Assembly: GCA_014379625.1 (NCBI GenBank) | Contig: JACMLJ010000012.1 | Location: 242,936-306,935 of the forward strand | Direction: 5' to 3' | DNA length: 64,000 nucleotides | Source of the DNA: Ferruginibacter sp. | Lineage (GTDB): Bacteria; Bacteroidota; Bacteroidia; Chitinophagales; Chitinophagaceae | Shown here: one piece after another, positions 39,218 to 47,639 of the stretch | Layout of the letters: each line of letters begins with the position of its first letter | Numbering within the stretch: the stretch's first letter is position 1 | The notes under the pieces: model-generated | Told to the model about the DNA's origin: nothing | What the model saw: the letters and a program-made list of their open reading frames with translations, nothing else | Databases searched by the model: none | Translations under genes and position numbers: made by a program

Positions 39218-40075
39218 TTATTTTATTTCACTCAGCCACTGCGTTGCAAATTCCCTGGCCATCGTGGTAACTTCTTTGCCGGCACGGAAAGCCTGTTTCC
39301 ATTCTGTGGATTTTCTTTCATAGGCAGGATTTACAAAAACCCTTTTATTATAAGAAGTTTTTAATTCGGCGCTGAAATCGACATCTTTGGTTACTTCAAG
39401 AAATTTTTGCAATCTTTCTTTAATTACAGGTGAATAGTTTGCGGGATAATTCTTTTCCCAGTTTCTCAAACGCTCTTCATAACTTCTGATTCTTTGTTCG
39501 TTATCCGATTTTTCCATTAACATCATACCCCTAAAATACTCGTGGTTTGGATCCTGGTATTCTTTCAACATCTTTTTATACATATCCAGCACCGTTACCA
39601 TACTCTTCTGCATTGCCGCATCCATTCCCTTCATGTTTTTTTCCAGTTCCTTTACCGACTTTTCCATTTTCGCAATTTCATCTTTCTGAATTTCGGCCCG
39701 GGTACGAATTGGTTTCAGCTCCGCCTCTGCAGGCTTTGCGCTTTTACGCTCGGCTTCATATTCCTTTTTAAAAGCGTCACTGTTAACGTATTGTTTGGCA
39801 TAGGCGAGCAGGTCTTTGGCAACGGCAACCCGGTTACCACTTGCAATGTTTTTTGCATTGCGGGCCTGGTAATAGTTCAGGTAGCCCCCTGTAAAACTTC
39901 TGTAAATTTCTTCTGCTCCCTGCTGTTTGTTAAGGCCCAGTTGTTGCCAGATATCATCTCCCAACTTTGTAGTGGCTACAAAAGAGAATAAAAACAAACT
40001 TAAAATACAGAGGATTAAAGCTGTTATGCAAATACGAAGGCAGATGACCAGCGACTTAATTGAATGTTGTTTCAT
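39218..40075 (-). CDS. Membrane-anchored coiled-coil protein, unknown function
   Basis: 285 aa with one N-terminal membrane helix or signal anchor (about 12-33, ALILCILSLFLFSF). A largely alpha-helical, charged extracytoplasmic region follows, with a coiled-coil segment (about 115-160, EIQKDEIAKMEKSVKELEKN). I recognise no catalytic motif or named family. It follows a 72-aa membrane protein gene by 24 bp, so the two form a short operon behind a LytTR-like direct repeat. Confidence 0.8.
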   Translation of the reverse strand: MKQHSIKSLVICLRICITALILCILSLFLFSFVATTKLGDDIWQQLGLNKQQGAEEIYRSFTGGYLNYYQARNAKNIASGNRVAVAKDLLAYAKQYVNSDAFKKEYEAERKSAKPAEAELKPIRTRAEIQKDEIAKMEKSVKELEKNMKGMDAAMQKSMVTVLDMYKKMLKEYQDPNHEYFRGMMLMEKSDNEQRIRSYEERLRNWEKNYPANYSPVIKERLQKFLEVTKDVDFSAELKTSYNKRVFVNPAYERKSTEWKQAFRAGKEVTTMAREFATQWLSEIK

Positions 40076-40099
40076 TTTTTTAGATTTTATTGATTTTGT

Positions 40100-40318
40100 T
40101 TAATAATTAATGACGATAAATCCTGAGTATGACAGTCCTGGTAAAGCGCTGTCAAAAAATTTACTGGTATTGTTTTCAGCAGTTGTGTTGCGCTTTGTTA
40201 CAAAGGGCATATCCTCTAGATGGTAATGGATATTTGTATGATTCAATTTGGCAAAAACCAGCAGCGACAGTATTGTAATAAAGACAGCTATTTCAAAAAA
40301 GGTTTTTAATTTTTTCAT
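40100..40318 (-). CDS. Small single-pass membrane protein, unknown function
   Basis: 72 aa with one hydrophobic helix (about 8-24, FEIAVFITILSLLVFA) and a polar tail. It is first in a two-gene unit with the coiled-coil membrane protein. A LytTR-like direct repeat lies 80-109 bp upstream of its start. The conserved gene spacing and the operator favour a real gene, but its function cannot be inferred. Confidence 0.6.
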   Translation of the reverse strand: MKKLKTFFEIAVFITILSLLVFAKLNHTNIHYHLEDMPFVTKRNTTAENNTSKFFDSALPGLSYSGFIVINY

Positions 40319-40397
40319 GTTGATTTCATTTACAATCGGCCGGTTTATTTCGATGTAAAGTTCTTCTGAAAACCAGTGCCCGTAAATGATACCATGA

Positions 40398-40427
40398 ATG
40401 AGTTGTTTTAATGGATGTTTGAATTGT
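40398..40427 (-). promoter_or_regulatory. Candidate LytTR binding site (two direct repeats)
   Basis: On the minus strand ACAATTCAA and ACAACTCAT, start-to-start 21 bp, lie 80-109 bp upstream of the 72-aa gene. This is the weakest member of a four-site set sharing sequence, spacing, orientation and distance. Confidence 0.5.
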
Positions 40428-40472
40428 ACAACGATAAAGCACCTGAATTAATCGGAGAGCCGTATGCAGGGA

Positions 40473-41858
40473 TCAGTTGTTTGCCACCTGCATAAAGCTT
40501 TTTGAATTACCCGTAAATGCAGGTTGAAGCAATTCATTTACATACCCCGCACAAAGCTCATAAGAATCATATTCTCTAAACTCTTTGCTTAGTTGTTCTA
40601 CATTCTTTTTATAGATGCCGTTATTGAACACTTCGGCTACCGCGGTTTTTAACTGTGCCGGTGATGGCTTCTCTGTTTTTAGATTTACACCCAGTTTAAA
40701 ATAACCAACCCTTGCGTTGATCTCGTTTTTACCTTCATGCACGCCCGCTACTACTAATGGCAAGTGGTTTGCTATTGCCAGCATAACACCTCCATAACCG
40801 CCATTAGTAATATATACACCCGCATAGGGCATTATATCAGCGAAAGGAATAAAATCCTCAATAATGATATTTTTCTGCGGGTACCTTGCCTGTAATTCCT
40901 TCGTTTGTGATCCACCGGTGGTTGCAACAACAAGGGTGTCAGTATCTTTAAATGCCTCCAAAGTTGGGACAATAATTTTCTCAGGGTCCCTCTCCACCGT
41001 ACCCTGGGTTACCACTACCATCTTACTAAACTGGTTCAGCCGCTTATCAAACCATTCTTTTCTTTTAAGCCCGGAAGTATAAGGAAGAAGTGGCCCGATG
41101 AAACGGATATTTTTTCCGAGATCACTCCTGTAGTATTCAAAACCCGGGGTACCACTTTGTAACAGGAGAGTTGATTTTTTTACCAGCATGTCGAAAATAG
41201 CCGTGTTTTTATAGGCTATTCCATGTTCCAGCATCGTTTGCTTTAACACCTGGTTTGATTTTCTAAATAAAATATTATCCGCTACAAAATGCAATATGGA
41301 TTGTTTGATCTTACCAGCGAAAGAATGGGCTGGTGTCATGGCAAGACCGTTTGGCGCCAGGTCTTTTGAAGTTTCTGTCAGGGGAAACACGCCAATAGAA
41401 ATAACCGGAATTTTCATTTTTTCAGCAATAAACGGAATGGCGGTAAAAGCGCAATCCACTATTACCAGGTCAAATGGAAAAGAGCGGTATATGTTAAGCA
41501 TATCAGCATAGTATTCGGGGCCGCGTGCAATAAAAAAATTGATGATATCATAGTTCAGTTTTTTTAAGGGATTTTTCATTGCCTTGCGTGCAGGGAATAT
41601 TTCATCTACGGTATCGCCTGTTACTTCCAGCGCTTTATCAAAGAGATAATAAGGTACCTGCAGTTTTTCTAATTTGTGTTTATAATTGGCAGAACTGTAC
41701 CAGCGTACATCATAGCCGGCGAGTTGCAAATGTTTTGCTATGCCGGTAAGCGGGTTAAAATGCCCGTCCGCAGGCACACAGGCGAAAAGAATTTTCTTTT
41801 TGGCAGGCTTATCAATAAGCGTAACTGATCCATCCAGGTTAACATGTTTGTTTTGCAT
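40473..41858 (-). CDS. GT1-family glycosyltransferase (MGT/UGT type)
   Basis: 461 aa, GT-B fold enzyme resembling macrolide/flavonoid-type glycosyltransferases. The N-terminal acceptor domain opens with ILFACVPADGHFNPLTGIAKHL (His in the catalytic position of ADGHFNP). The C-terminal donor domain has VVVTQGTVERDPEKII, EDFIPFADIMPYAGVYITNG, and GGYGGVMLAIANHLPLVV. It should transfer a sugar from an NDP-sugar to a small lipophilic acceptor; the acceptor is unknown. Divergent from an NmrA-like gene across a 484-bp gap that holds LytTR-like repeats 80 bp from its start. Confidence 0.9.
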   Translation of the reverse strand: MQNKHVNLDGSVTLIDKPAKKKILFACVPADGHFNPLTGIAKHLQLAGYDVRWYSSANYKHKLEKLQVPYYLFDKALEVTGDTVDEIFPARKAMKNPLKKLNYDIINFFIARGPEYYADMLNIYRSFPFDLVIVDCAFTAIPFIAEKMKIPVISIGVFPLTETSKDLAPNGLAMTPAHSFAGKIKQSILHFVADNILFRKSNQVLKQTMLEHGIAYKNTAIFDMLVKKSTLLLQSGTPGFEYYRSDLGKNIRFIGPLLPYTSGLKRKEWFDKRLNQFSKMVVVTQGTVERDPEKIIVPTLEAFKDTDTLVVATTGGSQTKELQARYPQKNIIIEDFIPFADIMPYAGVYITNGGYGGVMLAIANHLPLVVAGVHEGKNEINARVGYFKLGVNLKTEKPSPAQLKTAVAEVFNNGIYKKNVEQLSKEFREYDSYELCAGYVNELLQPAFTGNSKSFMQVANN

Positions 41859-41937
41859 AACTACTTTTGTTTAAATGATTGTATAAAATATTCCGCAAGT
41901 TTACATGCGCCATTGATCCGGGAAAAGATTTGGCTGA

Positions 41938-41967
41938 ATGAATTGATAAGGGCAATGAATGAATTGG
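41938..41967 (-). promoter_or_regulatory. Candidate LytTR binding site (two direct repeats)
   Basis: Plus-strand ATGAATTGA and ATGAATTGG (minus strand CCAATTCAT and TCAATTCAT), start-to-start 21 bp, lie 80-109 bp upstream of the glycosyltransferase start. Eight bases are identical between the halves and with the sites at 51105-51133. Confidence 0.6.
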
Positions 41968-42271
41968 CATAAGCTCCTCACGCAGGACTGTAATTGCGGT
42001 GAGCGCTTTGAACAATATTACATTTCAAATTATTGAAAAAGCTCATAATTCATTCGCACACCAGGGACAATCCAATACTCATGGCATATCGTTATTAAAC
42101 ATTTAACCCATCAATCTATCCTGGTAAAAGAACAGCCAAAAATTGAAGCCTGTACCCATCTAACTGCCCGTTTATGGCGAACAGACCGGGGCTATCCGTT
42201 GTATTCATCAATCAATAATTCCTTTTACTCAATTGATACAGCTTATCCTTACCTGCGGACAAATTGAATAA

Positions 42272-42279
42272 TAATTTTG
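42272..42279 (+). promoter_or_regulatory. -7 promoter box of the NmrA-like gene
   Basis: TAATTTTG fits TAnnTTTG, 63 bp upstream of the ATG. No convincing -33 element at standard spacing. Confidence 0.4.
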
Positions 42280-42342
42280 ACTTCAGTAAAGCGCATTCAA
42301 CCATTATTTTAAAATTTTAAACAACCATTAAATCAAATAAAA

Positions 42343-43272
42343 ATGAATCAGCAACCAATTATTTTAGTTACCGGCGCCACCGGTGCGCAGGGCGGCAGTG
42401 TTGCACAGGCACTTTTGAAAGAAAATAAATTTGCGGTAAGAGCGCTTACCCGCGATGGCAAATCAGCAAAGGCAAAGGAGCTTGCCAGGGCAGGTGCGGA
42501 GATCTTTGTGGGCAGCTTAGACGATATCGAAAGCCTGAAGCGGGCCATGCACGGCTGTTACGGCGTTTTTGGTGTGACCAGTTTTTGGGAACATTTCGAA
42601 AAAGAATACCAGCACGGAAAAAATTTAGTGGATGCGGTGAATCAATCTGAAATCGAACATTTTGTATTCAGCACATTACCCGATTATAATAAACTAAGCA
42701 AAGGCACCCTGTCTGTTCCCCATTGCGATATTAAAGGCCAGTTGCAGGAATACACAAAGGGCCTGCACATTCCAGTCACCTTTGTACACATCGCCTATTA
42801 CTACGAAAACTTTTTAAGTTTCTTTCCACCGCAAAAAGGAACGGATGGCAATTATTATTTTGGCTTTCCCCAGGGAGACACCCAGTTAGCGATGGTAAGT
42901 GTTGAAGATATGGGAGGCGTGGTAACACCTATATTTGATTATCCTGAGGAATATGTCGGGCGTGTGGTTGGCATTGTTGGAGAAGATAAAAGCTGCGCCG
43001 AATATGCGGAGGTAATGTCAAAAGTATTGGGGCAAAATATTTTTTACAATTATATTCCCAGGGAAAACTATGCCGCTTTTGGTTTTCCCGGTGCGGAAGA
43101 ACTGGCCAATATGTTTGATGTACAACGCCGCTATATCCCCAACCGCCAGCTTCATTTAATAGAAACCTATGGCTTAAATTCCGCCACACAAAGCTTTGAA
43201 AGCTGGTTGAAAAAAAATAAAGAAAAGTTTGCACCCCTTTGGATGAAAGAAGAAGGCGTACTGGTTGGATAA
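42343..43272 (+). CDS. NmrA-like NAD(P)-binding protein
   Basis: 309 aa, atypical short-chain dehydrogenase of the NmrA/HSCARG type. A Rossmann glycine motif VTGATGAQGGSVAQ at about 5-20 binds NAD(P). The segments RALTRDGKSAKAKELARAGAE and GVFGVTSFWEHFEKEYQHGKN are characteristic. Family members act as redox sensors or reductases with a degenerate catalytic tetrad; no YxxxK is visible here. Cytoplasmic. Monocistronic, followed by its own hairpin terminator. Confidence 0.9.
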   Translation: MNQQPIILVTGATGAQGGSVAQALLKENKFAVRALTRDGKSAKAKELARAGAEIFVGSLDDIESLKRAMHGCYGVFGVTSFWEHFEKEYQHGKNLVDAVNQSEIEHFVFSTLPDYNKLSKGTLSVPHCDIKGQLQEYTKGLHIPVTFVHIAYYYENFLSFFPPQKGTDGNYYFGFPQGDTQLAMVSVEDMGGVVTPIFDYPEEYVGRVVGIVGEDKSCAEYAEVMSKVLGQNIFYNYIPRENYAAFGFPGAEELANMFDVQRRYIPNRQLHLIETYGLNSATQSFESWLKKNKEKFAPLWMKEEGVLVG

Positions 43273-43305
43273 AATGAGCTGATTGAAGGCTGATAGACCA
43301 GGATT

Positions 43306-43341
43306 TTGCGGTACATTGTTAAAACCTTGTACCGCAATTTT
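43306..43341 (+). terminator. Intrinsic terminator of the NmrA-like gene
   Basis: Stem TTGCGGTACA / TGTACCGCAA (43306-43315 and 43328-43337) with a 12-nt loop, followed by TTTT. It starts 34 bp after the stop codon. Confidence 0.7.
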
Positions 43342-43686
43342 GCATGCAGCAACTATATTACCCGGAGATAAAAAAAAGAAAGGTTTCATTTTGTAAAAAT
43401 GTGCAACAAAAGCAATATCAATTATCAATTATCCCATTGTCGATTGCCCTATAGTTGATCCATCTCGCAAATAAATTAAGCCGCCCAACCTCAAAGTCAT
43501 TTAAGGGCTTACTTGTTATCTCCATCTGCACGGTTATTAAAAATGGAAATTGAAAGCGCTGCTATTTATCAGGATGGCATCGGGATCAATGCTGGTAGAA
43601 AAAATCAATTGTTAGTACCCTGTAAAGTATCAGCCTGGATTTTACAGTGATTAAACTATGCAGACAATGTGTTAGCGGTCATGGCT

Positions 43687-43792
43687 GCATCCCAAATTGT
43701 CGCTGGTTGGTGGGGACACCAGCCAGGGCTTGTAGCCTTGGTCGATGTCCCCACCGGCCACAGCATTAAACAGGAGCGACCATTTGGGATGC
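43687..43792. repeat. Nested inverted repeat (106 bp)
   Basis: Outer arms (43687-43704 and 43775-43792) pair GCATCCCAAAT with ATTTGGGATGC and GTCGCT with AGCGAC. Inner arms (43709-43718 and 43746-43755) pair around GGTGGGGACA / TGTCCCCACC. The element lies in a 588-bp gene-free gap before the DoxX-like gene and carries no coding potential. It could be a mobile palindromic element (MITE or REP-like) or a folded RNA. Confidence 0.75.
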
Positions 43793-43834
43793 ACCCACGG
43801 TCATTGTAACAGAAAAGTAAACAAAAATGGAATG

Positions 43835-43842
43835 TATATTTG
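43835..43842 (+). promoter_or_regulatory. -7 promoter box of the DoxX-like gene
   Basis: TATATTTG is an exact TAnnTTTG match, 18 bp before the ATG at 43861. It overlaps the longer in-frame ATG at 43840, so translation must begin at 43861. Confidence 0.55.
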
Positions 43843-43860
43843 CAGACAAAAGCAAAAAAT

Positions 43861-44238
43861 ATGAAAAAGAAAATTCTATTTGTGGTAAGTCTCCTTTTTG
43901 GACTGATGTTTATTAACGCGGGACTAAATAAATTTTTTAATTACATGCCTATGCCAAAAGACATGCCCGAAAACTTGATGAAGGTAATGGGAGCGTTTAT
44001 GACAATCGGATGGTTGATGCCCCTTATCGGAATTGCCGAAATATTGGGCGGAATACTTTTCATCCCAAACAAATACAGGGCGCTTGGTGCATTAATTATT
44101 TTCCCGATTATGGTGGGGATACTTTTAACCAGCATTATAAATGCCCAATCGGGAATTCCATTAGCACTAATACTTCTTGCGATAAATCTTTGGGTAATTA
44201 TAGAAAACCGTGCAAAATACCTGCCGATGATTAAATGA
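43861..44238 (+). CDS. DoxX-like small membrane protein
   Basis: 125 aa with four predicted membrane helices (KILFVVSLLFGLMFINAGLNKF; FMTIGWLMPLIGIAEILGGIL; ALGALIIFPIMVGILL; PLALILLAINLWVII). The NAGLNKFF and IGIAEILGG segments are typical of the DoxX/DoxD-like superfamily. Function in this subgroup is unproven; relatives are tied to redox or quinone chemistry. The start at 43861 is chosen because a promoter box covers the upstream ATG. Confidence 0.8.
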   Translation: MKKKILFVVSLLFGLMFINAGLNKFFNYMPMPKDMPENLMKVMGAFMTIGWLMPLIGIAEILGGILFIPNKYRALGALIIFPIMVGILLTSIINAQSGIPLALILLAINLWVIIENRAKYLPMIK

Positions 44239-44270
44239 ATAGTAAATATACTCTATCATAAAATAATCAG

Positions 44271-44328
44271 TGCCGCCATCGCAAAAAGCCGTGTGAATTG
44301 CAAAAAGCTTTGTATGAACATGGCGGCA
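44271..44328. promoter_or_regulatory. Inverted repeat with internal direct repeats
   Basis: Arms TGCCGCCAT (44271-44279) and ATGGCGGCA (44320-44328) enclose two direct copies of GCAAAAAGC (44281-44289 and 44300-44308, 19 bp apart). It ends 18 bp before the -7 box of propeller sensor 2. It could be an operator, or the terminator of the DoxX-like gene. Confidence 0.45.
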
Positions 44329-44345
44329 GTACTGCGCATGTTTAT

Positions 44346-44353
44346 TACATTTG
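44346..44353 (+). promoter_or_regulatory. -7 promoter box of propeller sensor 2
   Basis: TACATTTG, exact TAnnTTTG match, 19 bp before the TTG start. Identical octamer and similar flank (TTACATTTGA) as upstream of the paralogue at 32975. Confidence 0.6.
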
Positions 44354-44372
44354 AAAAATCAAAATCAAAGCC

Positions 44373-47300
44373 TTGCGTTTTTTTATCCATATTGTTATCT
44401 TATTGCTATGCTTTCGGGGCAACCTGGTGGCCCAGCCCCAGGAATACCTTTTTTCTTTCCTGGGAGTAAAGGATGGCCTGCAGGAAGAAAACATCATTGC
44501 AGTACAGCAGGATACAAAAGGCTATATTTGGATAGCAACGCATAATACCGTACAGCGGTACGATGGAAAAAGGTTCATTAATTTTTATCATAAAGATAAT
44601 GACCCCCGATCAATACCCGCAGGCGGCATCCTTGGGATGCAGATAGATAAAAAAGACCGGCTTTGGATACTTACCGGAACAACTACATCGGCGCTTGGAT
44701 ACCTTGACGTAAACAATTTTACCTATAACCCCGTAGCGATTCGTTTTCCTCCCGGTGATTATAATAAAGCGAGATCGGCAATTCACCTTGACAAAGATGA
44801 TAACCTGCTGCTCATTTTTATCGGGTTTTCATACGTAACATTTAATGAAAACAGTAAGGAAGCAGCTCAAAAATACAATCCTTTTCAATTACCCGAGGGT
44901 TGGGGACCACTTTACCTGTGGCAGGATGATTCACGCAATTACTGGATGGGCGCTCAGAAGGGTTTGCTTAAATACAGTGCCTCCAAAAAAACAATGTCTT
45001 ACCGCGGGCACAATATGGAAAACGATCCCATTATAAAAAAATTTGAAAATGCAACCAATATAGTATATGCCTATGTTGACAAAACCAACCGCTTCTGGAT
45101 CACGGGATGGCCGCAAAACAAACGGTTTATAAAATGCTATTCTCCTGCAACCGGCGAAACAACAGAATGGCAACACGCTATCGGCAGGTCATTGCAGGGG
45201 AAATATTACGAGCTGTACGGCATCACGGAAATGAATGATGGCAGCTTGTGGATGGCAGGTCACAACCTTTTTGCCAAATTAAACAAAACAACGAATATTG
45301 TAGAACCTGTGCACAACGATGCATTGGGTGAATATACAATCAGGTATGATATCATCCACCAATTGTATGAAGACAGGGAAAAAAACATTTGGATTAGCAC
45401 CAATAAGGGTTTATACCGGTTTAATCCACCCGCCCAGTTGTTTAAGGCTGTAAAGAACCGCCTGCCCGGACATGATTCTGCATATACAGCAGATGTAACA
45501 GGTATGTTGCAAACCCCCGATGGCGAAATATTAGTAAGCACCTGGGGCAATGGCATTTTTTCTTACGACAAAGATTTTAACCCCGTCCGGTCAAAGTATG
45601 TAAGCAGGATATATCCGCCAGGGGAGAATATGGTTTGGTGCATGACCCGTAGAAAAAATGGTGATATCTGGAGGGGTTGCCAGGATGGATACCTATTTAT
45701 TTATGAAGCCTCCACGGGGAAAACCACCAGGCTGCGACCGCCTGTGTTTGAGAACAGCACCATACTCCAGGTTGAGGAAGATAAAAATGGTGACATGTGG
45801 CTGGCAACCCAGCGAGGTTATCTGGTAAAATGGAATGGGGAGAACAATAGCTTTACCCTTCAGCATAAATTGAAAACGGTAATCTCCCGTATTTATATTG
45901 ACACGGAGAATTATGTATGGGTTTGCACAGACTTAAACGGAGTATTTCGTATAAACTGCAGTAGCGGAAACATTACTGAAACTTATACCTCTATTGGGCC
46001 AAAAGGAACAACGATCCTTATTAACGGGGCATCAGACATGATCCAGTACAATGACAGCATTTTTGTGATAGCCAGTGAGGGGCTTAACGTGCTGAATATA
46101 CGCAGAGGCAGCTTTAAATATTTTACTACAGAAAATGGTTTACCCTCAGTTAATATCACCAACCTGGCAAAGGATAAGGATGGTTATATCTGGATGAGCT
46201 CAGCAGTGGGTATCCTTAGTTATCACCCTTTTAAAAAAAAACTTAGCCTCTACAACGCAACTGATGGCGTACATACCAATTCATTCAATGTGGCAAGCGG
46301 TGCTGTTTTAAATGATGGCAGAATTGCCTTTGGCACTTACCACGATTTTATTGTGTTTGAACCATCCAGTGTTACTGTAGATGATTATGTTCCTCCAAAA
46401 GTAGCCATTACCGGCTTTGCACTAATGAATAAAAACCTGCTGGTAGATTCCCTGCATAAGCTGCCGAGGATAAAACTTCATCATTTTGAACATTCCCTGA
46501 CGATAGAACTCTCTACACTCACCTACCAGAATCATTATGATATATACTACCGGGTGGAAGGGCTGGATGACGACTGGGTAAAAGCAGGCAAACTAAACCA
46601 GGTAAATCTTAATTATATACCACCCGGCAAATATACATTTAAGGCTGGTTGTAAAGATGCAAAAGGAAATATTGGTCGCATCACTACAATGGAAATTTAT
46701 ATAACTCCCCCCTTTTATAAAACCTGGTGGTTTGCGGGTTTACTGGCATTTGCCGCTATTGGAATATTGTACTGGATAGATAAATTCAGGGTTGCGCAAA
46801 TCAGGGATACTGAAAGGATGAGAACAAGAATTGCGACCAGCCTAACAAAAGATATGAGCAATACGCTTAGTAATATTAATGTACTGAGCGAATTAGCGAA
46901 AGTAAAATTAGACAAGGATACAGAACGAACCAGGGAATATATCGGGCAGATCAGCGATAAGAGCAGTCGCATGATGGAGGTAATGGATGATATGATCTGG
47001 AGTATTAACCCGGAGAATGATGAAATGCAGTTTACCATCCTGCGCATGAAAAAATATGCAACCACCGTCCAGGCGAGGTATAATGTTGAAATCAGTTTTA
47101 CCATTCATGAAAAAGTGAAGGAAATAAAATTACAGATGGACAGGAGGCATGAACTGTTTTTAATTTATAAAGAAGCGTTGCTCAATACGGGCATGCATGC
47201 CGGGAGCAAGTTTGCAGATGTGGATATCAGGTACGAAAACGGTAAAATAAAACTGTCCATTGTTGATAATGGGAAGGGGTTTGATACCAATGAGGCCTGC

Positions 47301-47414
47301 TTCGGGCGCGGATTAAACGAAATGCGAAAAAAGGCAACTGCATTAAATGCATCTCTCCGGATCAATGCTGAAATAAACACAGGAACAACGGTTATATTGA
47401 TAATGGCGGTTTAA
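44373..47414 (+). CDS. Propeller-type membrane sensor, probable pseudokinase (copy 2)
   Basis: 1013 aa from a TTG start; the signal peptide (ending LVA-Q) begins at this codon and no in-frame ATG precedes it. Two-component-regulator propeller repeats (about 25-670), Y_Y_Y domain (about 685-775), membrane helix (about 782-800) and DHp-like helices (about 812-890) mirror the copy at 32975. In the DHp helix RIATSLTKDMSNTL, Thr825 stands where relatives have the phosphoacceptor His (DMHDDLGSGL). Unlike copy 1, the ATPase domain keeps an N-box-like EALLNTGMH, G1 (DNGKGF) and G2 (GRGLNEM). It may bind ATP without autophosphorylation. It faces the LytTR gene and LytS pair 2. Confidence 0.9.
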   Translation: MRFFIHIVILLLCFRGNLVAQPQEYLFSFLGVKDGLQEENIIAVQQDTKGYIWIATHNTVQRYDGKRFINFYHKDNDPRSIPAGGILGMQIDKKDRLWILTGTTTSALGYLDVNNFTYNPVAIRFPPGDYNKARSAIHLDKDDNLLLIFIGFSYVTFNENSKEAAQKYNPFQLPEGWGPLYLWQDDSRNYWMGAQKGLLKYSASKKTMSYRGHNMENDPIIKKFENATNIVYAYVDKTNRFWITGWPQNKRFIKCYSPATGETTEWQHAIGRSLQGKYYELYGITEMNDGSLWMAGHNLFAKLNKTTNIVEPVHNDALGEYTIRYDIIHQLYEDREKNIWISTNKGLYRFNPPAQLFKAVKNRLPGHDSAYTADVTGMLQTPDGEILVSTWGNGIFSYDKDFNPVRSKYVSRIYPPGENMVWCMTRRKNGDIWRGCQDGYLFIYEASTGKTTRLRPPVFENSTILQVEEDKNGDMWLATQRGYLVKWNGENNSFTLQHKLKTVISRIYIDTENYVWVCTDLNGVFRINCSSGNITETYTSIGPKGTTILINGASDMIQYNDSIFVIASEGLNVLNIRRGSFKYFTTENGLPSVNITNLAKDKDGYIWMSSAVGILSYHPFKKKLSLYNATDGVHTNSFNVASGAVLNDGRIAFGTYHDFIVFEPSSVTVDDYVPPKVAITGFALMNKNLLVDSLHKLPRIKLHHFEHSLTIELSTLTYQNHYDIYYRVEGLDDDWVKAGKLNQVNLNYIPPGKYTFKAGCKDAKGNIGRITTMEIYITPPFYKTWWFAGLLAFAAIGILYWIDKFRVAQIRDTERMRTRIATSLTKDMSNTLSNINVLSELAKVKLDKDTERTREYIGQISDKSSRMMEVMDDMIWSINPENDEMQFTILRMKKYATTVQARYNVEISFTIHEKVKEIKLQMDRRHELFLIYKEALLNTGMHAGSKFADVDIRYENGKIKLSIVDNGKGFDTNEACFGRGLNEMRKKATALNASLRINAEINTGTTVILIMAV

Positions 47415-47639
47415 TGGGGTAAATGGCTACCGGGTTGATCGCACTCCTGTACCTGCATACATATTACTTTTCGTTGATACGGGCAATCATTAATTTATGA
47501 TGTCAACCTTCCAGGGTTTTGGATATTTTAATTTCCTTCATTTTCTATAATAATATCAGCCTTTCAGGCCGTCGCAACTACACTGTATGGTCGCTGAACA
47601 AGCTCATGAATTTAATCCCAGGGCCGGTTGCAGCATTAC

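Larger units (their letters stand above)
41859..42342. other. Divergent regulatory region GT / NmrA-like
   Basis: 484 bp with no gene. It holds a LytTR-like direct repeat near the glycosyltransferase side, one inverted half-site (ATAATTCAT, 42045-42053), and a -7 box for the NmrA-like gene. Confidence 0.6.
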
